A stretch of DNA of 43,752 bases from CAYXVU01 sp964468725 (GCA_964468725.1 CAYXVU010000017.1:1-43752); one strand, 5' to 3'. Counted from the first letter of the stretch, positions 25,615 through 33,806 are shown. Translations and numbers: made by a program. Notes: a model not told the origin generated them from the letters alone.

Positions 25615-26673
25615 ATGACGAAACAGAAAGCGAAATCGTTCGCGAGCCGACGAGAGGCCTTGCGTCTGTTAGGGGTGGCAGGTGCGACGGCTCTCGTCGG
25701 CTGGGCAGGGGAACCGCTCGCCCGCTGGCTGCCGCCCGCAAAAGGCAGCCGCGTCGCGCAAGCCGGTTCTTTCGCCTTGCCGCAGCAGGCTTGCGTCGTC
25801 AAACCTGCTCTAACGGAAGGCCCCTACTTTGTAGACGAGAAACTCAATCGCTCAGACATTCGCACAGACCCGGCCACCGGCGCGGTGTCAACCGGCGTCT
25901 TGCTCGTCTTGCAATTCAACGTGACCCGCACCGCCGATGGCAATTGTGCGCCGCTCTCCGGCGTTTATGTAGATGTGTGGCACGCCAATGCCGCTGGCAA
26001 TTATTCCGATATTGCGGGTGGTGCAGGTCAGCCCAACACCAGTGGGCATAAATTTCTGCGCGGCTATCAAGTGACAGATGCGAGCGGTGCGGCGCAGTTT
26101 CAAACCATCTATCCAGGTTGGTATCCCGGCAGAACCGCGCACATCCATTTCAAGATTCGCCTGTTTGCCGATTCGCAGACCGCCTACGAATTCACTTCGC
26201 AACTCTTCTTCGACGATAGCCTGACCGATCAAGTCTATGCGCTCGCCCCCTACAATGCCGAAGGCACGCGCGACACGCGCAACAGCAACGACAACATCTA
26301 CAGCAATGGCGGGTCGCAGTTGTTGCTCAGCCTCATACCCACTGCACAAGGCTACACGACGACCTTCGACATCGCGCTCGAAGGCGTTCCCGCAGACGTT
26401 ACCGTGCCGATGGCTGCGCCGGAAATTACGGGCGCGGAAGTATCGGGCAAGCAATTGATCGTCAGCGGACAGAATTTCAGCGCGGGCGCGAAGATATTCC
26501 TCAACGGCGCGAAGCAGAAGAAGACCGCAAACGACGCGACCAGTCCGACGACAAGGCTGATTGCCAAAAAAGCAGGCAAGCAAATCAGCGCCGGACAGAC
26601 CGTAACCTTGCATGTCAAAAACAGCGACGATTCGCTCTCAAACGAATATCCCTACACCCGCCCGCTGGCGTGA
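25615..26673 (+). CDS. Tat-exported intradiol ring-cleavage dioxygenase with TIG-like C-terminus
   Basis: This 352-aa protein opens with a twin-arginine-type signal (SRREALRLLG followed by a hydrophobic run). The dioxygenase domain (about 60-255) contains GVYVDVWHANAAGNYSD with a candidate Tyr130 ligand, and YPGWYPGRTAHIHFKI with a Tyr ligand (166 or 170) and His176/His178, the non-haem Fe(III) set of catechol/protocatechuate dioxygenases. Residues about 268-352 form an IPT/TIG-like beta-sandwich. The start at 25615 is preferred over TTG 25591/ATG 25594 because GAGGGA precedes it. Tat export fits a protein folded around iron. Extracytoplasmic ring cleavage of catechol-like or lignin-derived compounds is possible but the substrate is unproven. 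A strong terminator follows. Confidence 0.87.
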   Translation: MTKQKAKSFASRREALRLLGVAGATALVGWAGEPLARWLPPAKGSRVAQAGSFALPQQACVVKPALTEGPYFVDEKLNRSDIRTDPATGAVSTGVLLVLQFNVTRTADGNCAPLSGVYVDVWHANAAGNYSDIAGGAGQPNTSGHKFLRGYQVTDASGAAQFQTIYPGWYPGRTAHIHFKIRLFADSQTAYEFTSQLFFDDSLTDQVYALAPYNAEGTRDTRNSNDNIYSNGGSQLLLSLIPTAQGYTTTFDIALEGVPADVTVPMAAPEITGAEVSGKQLIVSGQNFSAGAKIFLNGAKQKKTANDATSPTTRLIAKKAGKQISAGQTVTLHVKNSDDSLSNEYPYTRPLA

Positions 26674-26736
26674 TGCGGGCGGCATTGCATCAGCGTCTCC
26701 ATATTCTTTGTGTGTCAGCCATCAGCAAACCCTAAT

Positions 26737-26764
26737 CGGGCGGCCTCGACCGCCCGTTTTGTTT
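26737..26764 (+). terminator. Rho-independent terminator after the dioxygenase
   Basis: A 7-bp GC stem CGGGCGG (26737-26743) / CCGCCCG (26750-26756) with a 6-nt loop is followed by TTTTGTTT. It lies 64 bp after the dioxygenase stop and before the next promoter. Confidence 0.88.
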
Positions 26765-26831
26765 CCGTCGCGCCCTTCCCGCCTCTGGCATCGGCACCTT
26801 TTGGCAACCAACCGATTCTGCGAAAACCGGC

Positions 26832-26859
26832 TTGCAGCTTTCTCAACTCGGCATATAAT
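26832..26859 (+). promoter_or_regulatory. Sigma-70-type promoter for the 7-TM protein gene
   Basis: TTGCAG (26832-26837) and a perfect TATAAT (26854-26859) are 16 bp apart. The start would be near 26866, leaving a leader of about 66 nt before the ATG at 26932. It lies just after the terminator, as expected for a new transcription unit. Confidence 0.55.
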
Positions 26860-26931
26860 CATCGCGCCCCTGTGAACACTCAGTGACAAACTGATCAAAT
26901 TTCGCAGCAGCAACCGAAAGGGAACATAGAC

Positions 26932-27642
26932 ATGGCGACCGATCAAATTCTTCGGCGCAGTGATGCGGAGCGCAAGCTCTATACGTGGGCAGCCGTGACC
27001 ACTGCACTGATTGTGATCGTGGGATTTGCGCGCACCTACTATCTCAAAGGGGTGTTCGGCTTTCCGCCCCTTACCGGACTTGTGCATCTGCATGGCGTCA
27101 TTATGACGTTGTGGATTGCGCTCTTCATTGTGCAGGTTCGGCTGGTTGCGGCGCGCCGCACAGGTTGGCATCGCCGACTCGGCGTCGCTGGCGGACTGTT
27201 GGCGGCGGCGGTATTGACCGTCGGCACGATTGTCGCCATCGAAGCCGCCAGACTTGGCCGCTTACCCGGTTCGCCGCTACAGTTTTTGGTAATCCCGTTA
27301 GGCGATTTATCGCTCTTTGCGATCTTCGTTGGCGCGGGGCTTTTGCTGCGCAATCGCAGCGCGGTTCACAAGCGGCTGATGTTGCTCTCTTGCGCGGCGT
27401 TTCTGCCTGCCGCCGTCTCGCGCATTCCGCTGGCCTTCATCGAGAACGGCAGCGCGTTCGTATATTTCGGGCTGTCCGATCTCTGCCTACTGGCTTGGAT
27501 CGCTTTCGACACCATCAAACATCGCAGGCTCCATCCGGCCTTTGGTTGGGGCATTCTGCTCATTATCGCTTCGCAACCCTTTCGTCTGCTCTTAGCCGAA
27601 ACCTCCATTTGGATGCGCTTTGCTACGTGGCTAGTCGGCTGA
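26932..27642 (+). CDS. Seven-TM membrane protein of unknown function
   Basis: This 236-aa protein has seven hydrophobic segments. TM2 carries LVHLHGVIMTLW followed by a basic loop (ARRTGWHRRLG), and the conserved-looking His residues in HLHG and the WHRRLG turn recall small haem- or metal-binding membrane families such as DUF2306-like proteins, but I cannot fix the family. AAGGGA precedes the ATG at 26932 and a good promoter lies upstream. The acetyltransferase follows after 36 bp, probably in the same transcript. No catalytic motif is visible. Confidence 0.75.
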   Translation: MATDQILRRSDAERKLYTWAAVTTALIVIVGFARTYYLKGVFGFPPLTGLVHLHGVIMTLWIALFIVQVRLVAARRTGWHRRLGVAGGLLAAAVLTVGTIVAIEAARLGRLPGSPLQFLVIPLGDLSLFAIFVGAGLLLRNRSAVHKRLMLLSCAAFLPAAVSRIPLAFIENGSAFVYFGLSDLCLLAWIAFDTIKHRRLHPAFGWGILLIIASQPFRLLLAETSIWMRFATWLVG

Positions 27643-27678
27643 AGGATTCGACATCAATCGGTTTGGAGACTGCCCATC

Positions 27679-28245
27679 ATGAACGTAGAGGAATGGCAAA
27701 CGCTGCCGACGATCACAGCCGAGCGCGTGGTGTTGCGGTGGATCAGCGAAGCGGATACGGAGGCGCTCTACGAAATTTTTGCTGACCCGCAGGTAATGCG
27801 CTATTGGAGTACGCCGCCGCTTGCCGACCGGCAAGCCGCACGCGAACTGCTCGATCATATTCACGATGGCTTCCGGCATCGGGCTTTGTTTCAATGGGGC
27901 ATCGCGCGTCAAGCGGACGACCGGCTCATTGGAACCAGCACCCTCTTTCATCTGGATACGGATAATCGTCGCGCCGAGATCGGCTATGCGTTGGGGCGCG
28001 CTCATTGGGGGCAAGGCTACATGCAGGAAGCGCTCACGGCGCTGCTCGGATTTGCCTTCGAAGAGTTAAACCTGCATCGGATTGAAGCCGATGCAGACCC
28101 GCGCAACTTGGCTTCCATTCGCGCGCTTGAACGGCAGGGATTCCGACAAGAAGGCTATTTGCGCGAACGTTGGCAGGTCAATGGCGAAATCCAGGATGCC
28201 GCATTCTTCGGATTACTGCGCCCTGAGTGGCAGGCACGTCAGTAA
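27679..28245 (+). CDS. GNAT acetyltransferase, RimJ/RimL type
   Basis: This 188-aa protein has the RimJ/RimL-like layout: LRWISEADTEALYEIFADPQVMRYW at the N-terminus, the central AEIGYALGRAHWGQGYMQEALTALL with the acetyl-CoA pyrophosphate loop (GQGYM), and the C-terminal DPRNLASIRALERQGFRQEGYLRE block. It probably acetylates an N-terminal or small-molecule amine; the target cannot be read. It follows the membrane protein gene by 36 bp on the same strand. Confidence 0.92.
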   Translation: MNVEEWQTLPTITAERVVLRWISEADTEALYEIFADPQVMRYWSTPPLADRQAARELLDHIHDGFRHRALFQWGIARQADDRLIGTSTLFHLDTDNRRAEIGYALGRAHWGQGYMQEALTALLGFAFEELNLHRIEADADPRNLASIRALERQGFRQEGYLRERWQVNGEIQDAAFFGLLRPEWQARQ

Positions 28246-28610
28246 AGAATCCGCCCTCTGCCAAACCGAATCTGAAGTTATCAGGAGTTCGGCATTCACT
28301 GACAAGGGCCGACTGCGAATCCGCGTACGGAGCGCGAAGCAGGTAGGAGTTCGGTGACCCCGCGCCGTTTTGCCTTTGACTCGGCCAAAGCAGCGCCCGG
28401 TCTTACGCTCTCACGGTTGCCGCCACAGGCAAATCAGGTATTCATGAGCAAATCGCTCTAAGAATCGTGCGCCGTTAGCGCCCACCCTGGCGGGTGCGGG
28501 AATTTTACTCATGGGTTTGATCTTGTGCCGCCGACCGATGTACAAACACGGTGCTGTTGACAGACCTGCAAGCTGAATCGAACCCGTCCGTTAGAGAGAG
28601 GAGAATCGCT
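28246..28610. other. Intergenic region before the Tat-exported PLP enzyme
   Basis: No gene was found in these 365 bp. A short stem CACCC/GGGTG (28483-28496) followed by AATTTT could be a weak terminator for the preceding pair. A 10-bp direct repeat AGGAGTTCGG occurs at 28283 and 28345. Confidence 0.4.
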
Positions 28611-29906
28611 ATGCAAACACGACGAAGATTTTTGCACTCCGCAAGCCGCACAGCCGCGCTCTCGGCTGTCGCGTCGTTTCGTGAAGGCGGACTAGCGCGC
28701 ATCTTCGCAGCGACGCGCGCCGTCGGAGACACGACGCCGGAAAGCGTCGCAGCCAATGAAGACTTCTGGCGCGAGATTCAGAGTGCCTATACGGTTGATC
28801 GCACGATCATCAATTTGAATAACGGCGGGGTCTCGCCCTCGCCGCGCGTCGTGCAAGATGCCATGCGTCGCTATTTGGAACTTTCCAACAACGCGCCGAC
28901 CTACTCGATGTGGCAACTGGTCGAACCCAACATCGAAAGCGTGCGGCGTCGGTTGGCGGCCTCATTCGGCTGCGACCCGGAAGAGATGGCCATCACCCGC
29001 AACGCCAGCGAATCGCTCGAAATCTGCATCTTCGGGCTTGACCTCAAACCCGGTGATGAAGTGCTGACGACGACGCAAGACTATCCGCGCATGCTCAATT
29101 CGTGGAAACAGCGGGCGCGCCGCGACGGCATCAAAATCAATATGATCTCGTTTCCCGTGCCGCCGCCTTCGATGGATGATCTGTACGACCGCTTCGCGCG
29201 CGCCATCACGCCGCGCACCAAAGTCATACTGGTCTGCCACATCACCAACTTGACGGGACAGATATTCCCCATCAAACGCATCTGTCAGTTGGGGCGCGAG
29301 CGCGGCATCGAAGTCATCGTGGACGGCGCGCATGCGTTTGCCCATTTCCCTTTCCAACATGCCGACCTCGATTGCGATTATTATGGCACCAGCCTGCACA
29401 AATGGTTGTGCGCGCCGCACGGCACAGGCTTTTTATACGTGCGAAAATCGAAGATCAAAACGCTTTGGCCGCTGATGGCCGCCGATCAAAAGCAAGACGA
29501 AGACATTCGCAAATTCGAAGAGATCGGCACCCATCCTGCCGCCAATCATAACGCCATTGCCGAAGCCTTGACCTTTCATGAAGGCATCGGCATGGAACGC
29601 AAAGCCGCGCGTCTGCGCTATCTGAAAAACCGTTGGGCGCAGCGACTCGAAGCTCATAAAGGCGTAAAGATATTGACGCCTTATGACCCACAGCAATCGT
29701 GCGGGCTGGCGAATTTCTTCGTCGAAGGCCTTGACCCGATAAAACTGGGCAGCCATTTGTGGGACAAATACCGCATCATCGTCACGCCCATCGTGCATGA
29801 CGAATTCAAAGGCATCCGCGTCACCCCGAACGTCTACACGACGCTGGCTGACATTGACACCTTCTGCGAAGCCGTCGAGAAAGTGTTGCAACACGGTTTG
29901 CCATAA
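28611..29906 (+). CDS. Tat-exported class V aminotransferase-fold PLP protein
   Basis: This 431-aa protein starts with a Tat-type signal (TRRRFLHSASRTAALSAV) and continues with the class V aminotransferase / isopenicillin N epimerase-like fold. Readable parts are NLNNGGVSPSPRVV at the start of the domain, ITRNASESLEICIFGL, the VDGAHAFAHFPF strand and the PLP Schiff-base lysine Lys264 in GTSLHKWLCAPHGTGFLY. The ATG at 28611 follows GAGAGGAGA, and the longer frame from 28551 would bury the Tat signal. PLP enzymes are usually cytoplasmic; Tat export allows a cofactor-loaded enzyme in the periplasm. The reaction (desulfuration, epimerisation, transamination) is not determined. Confidence 0.87.
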   Translation: MQTRRRFLHSASRTAALSAVASFREGGLARIFAATRAVGDTTPESVAANEDFWREIQSAYTVDRTIINLNNGGVSPSPRVVQDAMRRYLELSNNAPTYSMWQLVEPNIESVRRRLAASFGCDPEEMAITRNASESLEICIFGLDLKPGDEVLTTTQDYPRMLNSWKQRARRDGIKINMISFPVPPPSMDDLYDRFARAITPRTKVILVCHITNLTGQIFPIKRICQLGRERGIEVIVDGAHAFAHFPFQHADLDCDYYGTSLHKWLCAPHGTGFLYVRKSKIKTLWPLMAADQKQDEDIRKFEEIGTHPAANHNAIAEALTFHEGIGMERKAARLRYLKNRWAQRLEAHKGVKILTPYDPQQSCGLANFFVEGLDPIKLGSHLWDKYRIIVTPIVHDEFKGIRVTPNVYTTLADIDTFCEAVEKVLQHGLP

Positions 29907-30184
29907 CCTGTAGTCGCCCACTCAACCGTTGGCTCGAAACGGTTAGGAAAACCGCTTCCCGATGGTCGTGCCCTCATCCCTTGTCGGCTGCGCTCTACCG
30001 CCTTTTTCGGCTCTACTCCAAAAGGTTGTAGGGTAGAAGTTCTGATCGGAATACGGCAAAGGTTCAATGGTCAGCCGCGCCGATTCCCCTCCATCTGTCT
30101 GACCGACGTTTATCCCCGCGCGATTCGTTTCGACATTGCCAAGTCAGTTGAGTTGATGCCGTTATGCGGGTAGCATCAACGCCG

Positions 30185-31345
30185 ATGAACAAGACGCTGA
30201 GTGAAGCCTCTGCGGCATTGCGTGAAGCCGTTTATCAGGCCAAACGTGGTCTGATCGAACGCGACGCTTTAGTGGAGATGATCGCGCTGGCGGCGGTTGC
30301 CGGTGAGCATGTGTTAGTTATCGGGCTGCCCGGCACGGCAAAGAGCGAAGCGGTGCGCCGCGTTGCGCGGGCGACCGGAGGCAGCTATTTCGAATACCTG
30401 CTCGGTCGCTTCACGGAGCCGAGCGAGATTTTCGGTCCCGTCGATTTGCAAAAGCTCAAAGCCGGTTCGGTGGAGACCGATACGACGGGGATGTTGCCCG
30501 AAGCCGAGATCGCCTTCCTCGATGAGGTGTTTCAAGGCTCGACTGCCATTCTCAATACCCTGCTTGGCATTCTCAACGAACGCGTCTTTCGCCGAGGACA
30601 TACGCATCTGCGGTGTCCGCTCCGACTATGCGTTGGCGCGTCAAACGCCTTGCCGGAGGATGATGCGCTTGCGGCTTTTGCGGATCGCTTTTTGGTGCGC
30701 GCTTTCGTTGATCCAATTGCCGACCCGTTGCTTGAAGAGTTGCTTGAAGGCGGCTGGTCACTGCAACAACAACGGATGACCGGTTGCGCCAGCATAGCAG
30801 ACCTCGACCTGCTCGCCGCGCAGGCTCTGCAAGCGGATTTATCGCGCGTTCGTCCGCTGCTTGCCCATGCCGTGCGTTTGCTGCGAGGTGCGGGCATCGC
30901 GCTCTCCGACCGTCGGGTGGTGAAGGCGCAAAAGCTCATTGCCGCTGCTGCTGCGCTGGCTGGACGCGCCAAACCGGACGAGTCGGATTTGTGGACATTG
31001 GTCTTCACCGTGCCGACGCGCGAACAGCAGTCGCTGGCGCGCGACACGCTACGCGAATTGTTAGACCGTTCGCAGAATGCCGCACTACCGGCTGCGGCTG
31101 AAGAGGCCTCGCTCGGCAGGCTAGCGCGAGCGACGCGTATTACCGCCGCAGGTCGGCACCTCTTACAAAATCAGCCGGAAGCCAGCGACCGCGAAGCCCA
31201 ACAATTGTGGCGGCTCAAACTGGAAGGGGTAGCGCGTGAGATTGACGCCGGATTTACCGCTGAACAATTGCCCGCCGAGTTGGCGGCGGTGCGTGCCCAA
31301 ATCGTTGCAACCTTACACCAATCCAACCATGAGCCGACAAATTGA
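30185..31345 (+). CDS. MoxR-family AAA+ ATPase of a vWA/beta-propeller ternary system
   Basis: This 386-aa ATPase has Walker A GLPGTAKS at 47-54, Walker B FLDEVF with Asp113/Glu114, the MoxR signature GSTAILNTLLGILNERVFRRG, sensor-1 VGASNALPEDD and ADRFLVR with the arginine finger. MoxR proteins work as chaperone-like ATPases, usually with a vWA-domain partner; here the partner is encoded two genes downstream. The C-terminal third (about 280-386) is helical and family-specific. An in-frame ATG at 30164 is possible; 30185 fits the family N-terminus better, but neither has a good ribosome site. Its last 17 nt overlap the next gene, implying coupled translation. Confidence 0.9.
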   Translation: MNKTLSEASAALREAVYQAKRGLIERDALVEMIALAAVAGEHVLVIGLPGTAKSEAVRRVARATGGSYFEYLLGRFTEPSEIFGPVDLQKLKAGSVETDTTGMLPEAEIAFLDEVFQGSTAILNTLLGILNERVFRRGHTHLRCPLRLCVGASNALPEDDALAAFADRFLVRAFVDPIADPLLEELLEGGWSLQQQRMTGCASIADLDLLAAQALQADLSRVRPLLAHAVRLLRGAGIALSDRRVVKAQKLIAAAAALAGRAKPDESDLWTLVFTVPTREQQSLARDTLRELLDRSQNAALPAAAEEASLGRLARATRITAAGRHLLQNQPEASDREAQQLWRLKLEGVAREIDAGFTAEQLPAELAAVRAQIVATLHQSNHEPTN

Positions 31346-31787
31346 GATCACGTGGCGGCTGCGCGATGTGCCGCTGGCGCCGCTGGCGGTTGCCGCGCGC
31401 GGAGAGGTAGCCAGCCGATTAGCGCAACGTCTGCTCGCTCTTGACGACGAGACTTTGGCAACCTTGCAGGGCGTCGTCGGAGAGGGGCTGTTGATTGTCT
31501 TAGGCGAAGCTGTCGCGCTTCCTTGGGTTGACGGAGTTATCTATCTGGGGCGCGACCCGCTCGCCCCGGCGCTATTGCTGCCGACAACGATTGTGACAGA
31601 AGTTCCGCTGGCGTTGTTTGAACGTGCCCTGATCGAACGATGGCAAGATCACCCCCCCTTCGCCCTATTGATTGATCCGCCGATGATCGCATCCGTTACG
31701 TCTGCAAGACCGATAGCCCGCCAGCCCCTCGCTGCTTGGTTGAGTCAAGACACGAAGGAAGCGACGAGAGCAGAGGTGACGCCATGA
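31329..31787 (+). CDS. Small protein of the MoxR/bpX cluster, function unknown
   Basis: This 152-aa protein has no family I can name with certainty. It starts MSRQIEITWRLRDVPLAPLAVAARGEVA and has an alpha/beta middle part with WVDGVIYLGRDPLAPALLLPT, a hydrophobic strand pattern. Its place between MoxR and the vWA/propeller gene matches the small accessory members (bpX-type domains) described for MoxR-vWA-beta-propeller ternary systems. The start is fixed by the 17-nt overlap with the MoxR stop. No transmembrane segment or catalytic motif is visible. The next gene is 195 bp away, the gap being filled with tandem repeats. Confidence 0.75.
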   Translation: MSRQIEITWRLRDVPLAPLAVAARGEVASRLAQRLLALDDETLATLQGVVGEGLLIVLGEAVALPWVDGVIYLGRDPLAPALLLPTTIVTEVPLALFERALIERWQDHPPFALLIDPPMIASVTSARPIARQPLAAWLSQDTKEATRAEVTP

Positions 31788-31817
31788 AGAGGCGAAGGGA
31801 GAAGCAAAAGAGGAAGG

Positions 31818-31873
31818 GATGAGGGGGTGAAGGGGTGAGGAGATGAAGGAGTGACGAAGAGCGAGGATGTGGA
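31818..31873 (+). repeat. Octad tandem repeat (GRTGARGR)
   Basis: Seven units of 8 nt lie in the gap between the small protein and the vWA gene: GATGAGGG, GGTGAAGG, GGTGAGGA, GATGAAGG, AGTGACGA, AGAGCGAG and GATGTGGA. The strand is purine-rich. The unit GATGAAGG is near-complementary to CCTTCAAC in the adjoining heptad block, so a stem is possible. Confidence 0.65.
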
Positions 31874-31874
31874 G

Positions 31875-31951
31875 CAACCTACAACCTTCAACTTTCAACC
31901 CGTACCTTTCGGCCTTTGATATTCGACCTTCGACTAACAACCTTCGCCTGA
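31875..31951 (+). repeat. Heptad tandem repeat (YRACCTT), 11 units
   Basis: Eleven successive 7-nt units run from CAACCTA through CAACCTT, CAACTTT, TACCTTT, CGGCCTT, CGACCTT and CAACCTT. The consensus YRACCTT is the same as in the cofD-cofC gap, and the string TCGGCCTTTGA is shared. The block sits inside the MoxR/bpX cluster, about 30 nt before the vWA gene start. Confidence 0.75.
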
Positions 31952-31982
31952 AGACCGGTTCTCATCCGAGTTGAGGTAGCAG

Positions 31983-33806
31983 ATGGAATATCCGCGTGCG
32001 CTATTGCCTTGGGCAAAGTATCTCAGCGTTTTCCCCCGCGAGTTGAGTCTGGCGCTCGCGCCGATGGTTCAACGCGTCGCACTGGCGATTGGCGCGATGC
32101 GTTCGCGCACGTCTGCAAAAGCCGGTGAGGTGGATGGCTTCGATGGCATTGCGCGGCGGGGCGTGTATGAGAGACTGGTGGCTTCAGAGTGGATGTTGGC
32201 CGACGAGATGCCGGACGAGTTCGCCCGCCGCGCAGTGATGAACGAGCATCTCTTTTTGGAACTGGCGCGGCGCGAGCCAGCCGCCGCGCGCGTTTCGTTG
32301 GCGCTCTTTGATGCCGGGGCGAATCAACTTGGCGCACCGCGCATCGCGCACCTCGCTCTCTTGATTGCCCTCGCGCGCCGCGCTGAAGCGGCTGGCGCTC
32401 AATTCAGTTGGGGCATCGTACAACAGCCGAAGGCGCCGCTGCTTCAAGGTTTTTCTGCGAGTCTGGTGGTGCACCTGATCGCAGCGCGCAGCCCGCACGA
32501 AGCCACAGAAGCCGGCTTGCTGACTTGGCGGGAGCGCGTTAGCGAGTGGCAAGCGGCGGATGATCTCTGGTTGATTGGCGGCGCACGGCTGGCGCGATTC
32601 GAAGCGACGCGCGGGTTTTCTACGGCGTTGGTGCGGGACGATTTCGAGCCGGAGGCAAATCGGCTGATCGTCAGTATGCAGGGAATCTCGCGCCCGGCAA
32701 AGAGTGTGACGCTCGAACTACCGGATGAACGAGCCTGCGCGCGGCTGCTACGCGACCCGTTTGAAGAAGCGACGGCAGCTCCGGTTCACGTCAAGTCAGC
32801 CACCATCCCCGCTTCGAACCTGGTATGGAGCGGCAATGAAACCTATCTCTTCGCGCGTTCGACTGAGGGTCGGATCATCGGTTACCCAGTTCCCAACTCG
32901 CCGCGCGCGGGTAGAGGAACACCCAAAATTTATCGCTCCATGTTCCACACCGATGTAATTGCCGTAAGCCGGTTCAAAAAGTCTATTGCTTTTCTCTCGG
33001 CAAAAAGCGACCGGATCACGGTTGAGTTTCTCCATCACAACAAAGACGCCGCAGGCGTCCTCGCTGGCGATTATGAAATTGTTCCAGCAAGTATCAGCTT
33101 TGCGCCGTTGCCGGATAGCAGCCGACTGCACGCCGGTTTGCGCTTTCCTAACTCGATGCGCTCGGTTCGGCAAGTCGACCTTTTCGTTTTAGACGGCCAA
33201 CATTCGCTATTTCGATTGAGAAACCTGAAGGAAGGCAACAACCATTTACCAAACTGCGTTGGCTCAGCCGAGCGGTTGGCGCGTGACGTGCTGGCGGTCG
33301 GGCAGTTACATAATCAACGCATTATCTTTCTTGGCCGGGAGGCTGAGGACGACTGCTGGCGAATGATTTCGGTTGGCGACGATATGCAAAGGAGGGATCT
33401 GTCTTTTACCGAAACGCCGACACGCGCTTTCTTTGGGTACAGGCATGGTGTGTTCGGAGATTTTGCCATCGAGGCCAATAACCGAGAGTGGCGGCTTTTC
33501 GATGGCTGGTCAGAAGAGTCTCTCAATCCGCTCTTCGATTCGCAAGTTGTTGGGGTTGGCTATAACCCGTCTGAATTCGACCGCCAGCGCGGTTTGGTGG
33601 TTCTCGAAAGCGACCGGCGAACCTTTGCACTCCGTAATCTGACAACTCACATTCCCATTCACACGGCGGCGGCGGCGGTTGAACAGGTAACGCTCAGTCC
33701 GTCTTCGCGATCCATCGCCTATGCAACAAGCGCGGGAGAAGTGGTCGTCTATTCCATCGTGCAAAAAGAGGTGTTGTGCCGTTACTGGCCGGAGGAGAAG
33801 CCATGA
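31983..33806 (+). CDS. vWA-like domain plus beta-propeller protein (bpX ternary system)
   Basis: This is a 607-aa cytoplasmic protein. Residues about 55-200 look like a von Willebrand A domain of the MoxR-partner kind: YERLVASEWMLADEMPDEF, then SLALFDAGANQLG with Asp110, then PRIAHLALLIALARRAEAAGAQFSWGIVQ. The canonical DxSxS metal site is degenerate (DAGAN). Residues about 240-607 contain repeated beta-rich units of 40-50 aa (for example TLSPSSRSIAYATSAGEVVVYSI near the end), consistent with a beta-propeller. GAGG precedes the ATG at 31983. The gene couples to the next by ATGA. It would be the MoxR-regulated scaffold or substrate adaptor (inference from the system type). Confidence 0.8.
   Translation: MEYPRALLPWAKYLSVFPRELSLALAPMVQRVALAIGAMRSRTSAKAGEVDGFDGIARRGVYERLVASEWMLADEMPDEFARRAVMNEHLFLELARREPAAARVSLALFDAGANQLGAPRIAHLALLIALARRAEAAGAQFSWGIVQQPKAPLLQGFSASLVVHLIAARSPHEATEAGLLTWRERVSEWQAADDLWLIGGARLARFEATRGFSTALVRDDFEPEANRLIVSMQGISRPAKSVTLELPDERACARLLRDPFEEATAAPVHVKSATIPASNLVWSGNETYLFARSTEGRIIGYPVPNSPRAGRGTPKIYRSMFHTDVIAVSRFKKSIAFLSAKSDRITVEFLHHNKDAAGVLAGDYEIVPASISFAPLPDSSRLHAGLRFPNSMRSVRQVDLFVLDGQHSLFRLRNLKEGNNHLPNCVGSAERLARDVLAVGQLHNQRIIFLGREAEDDCWRMISVGDDMQRRDLSFTETPTRAFFGYRHGVFGDFAIEANNREWRLFDGWSEESLNPLFDSQVVGVGYNPSEFDRQRGLVVLESDRRTFALRNLTTHIPIHTAAAAVEQVTLSPSSRSIAYATSAGEVVVYSIVQKEVLCRYWPEEKP

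Noticed and set aside
28283..28354. 10-bp direct repeat AGGAGTTCGG, two copies 62 bp apart
   Set aside because: Only two copies with no promoter or gene context; likely chance.
28483..28506. Possible terminator CACCC/GGGTG followed by AATTTT
   Set aside because: The stem is only 5 bp and lies about 240 bp after the acetyltransferase; too weak to list as a terminator.
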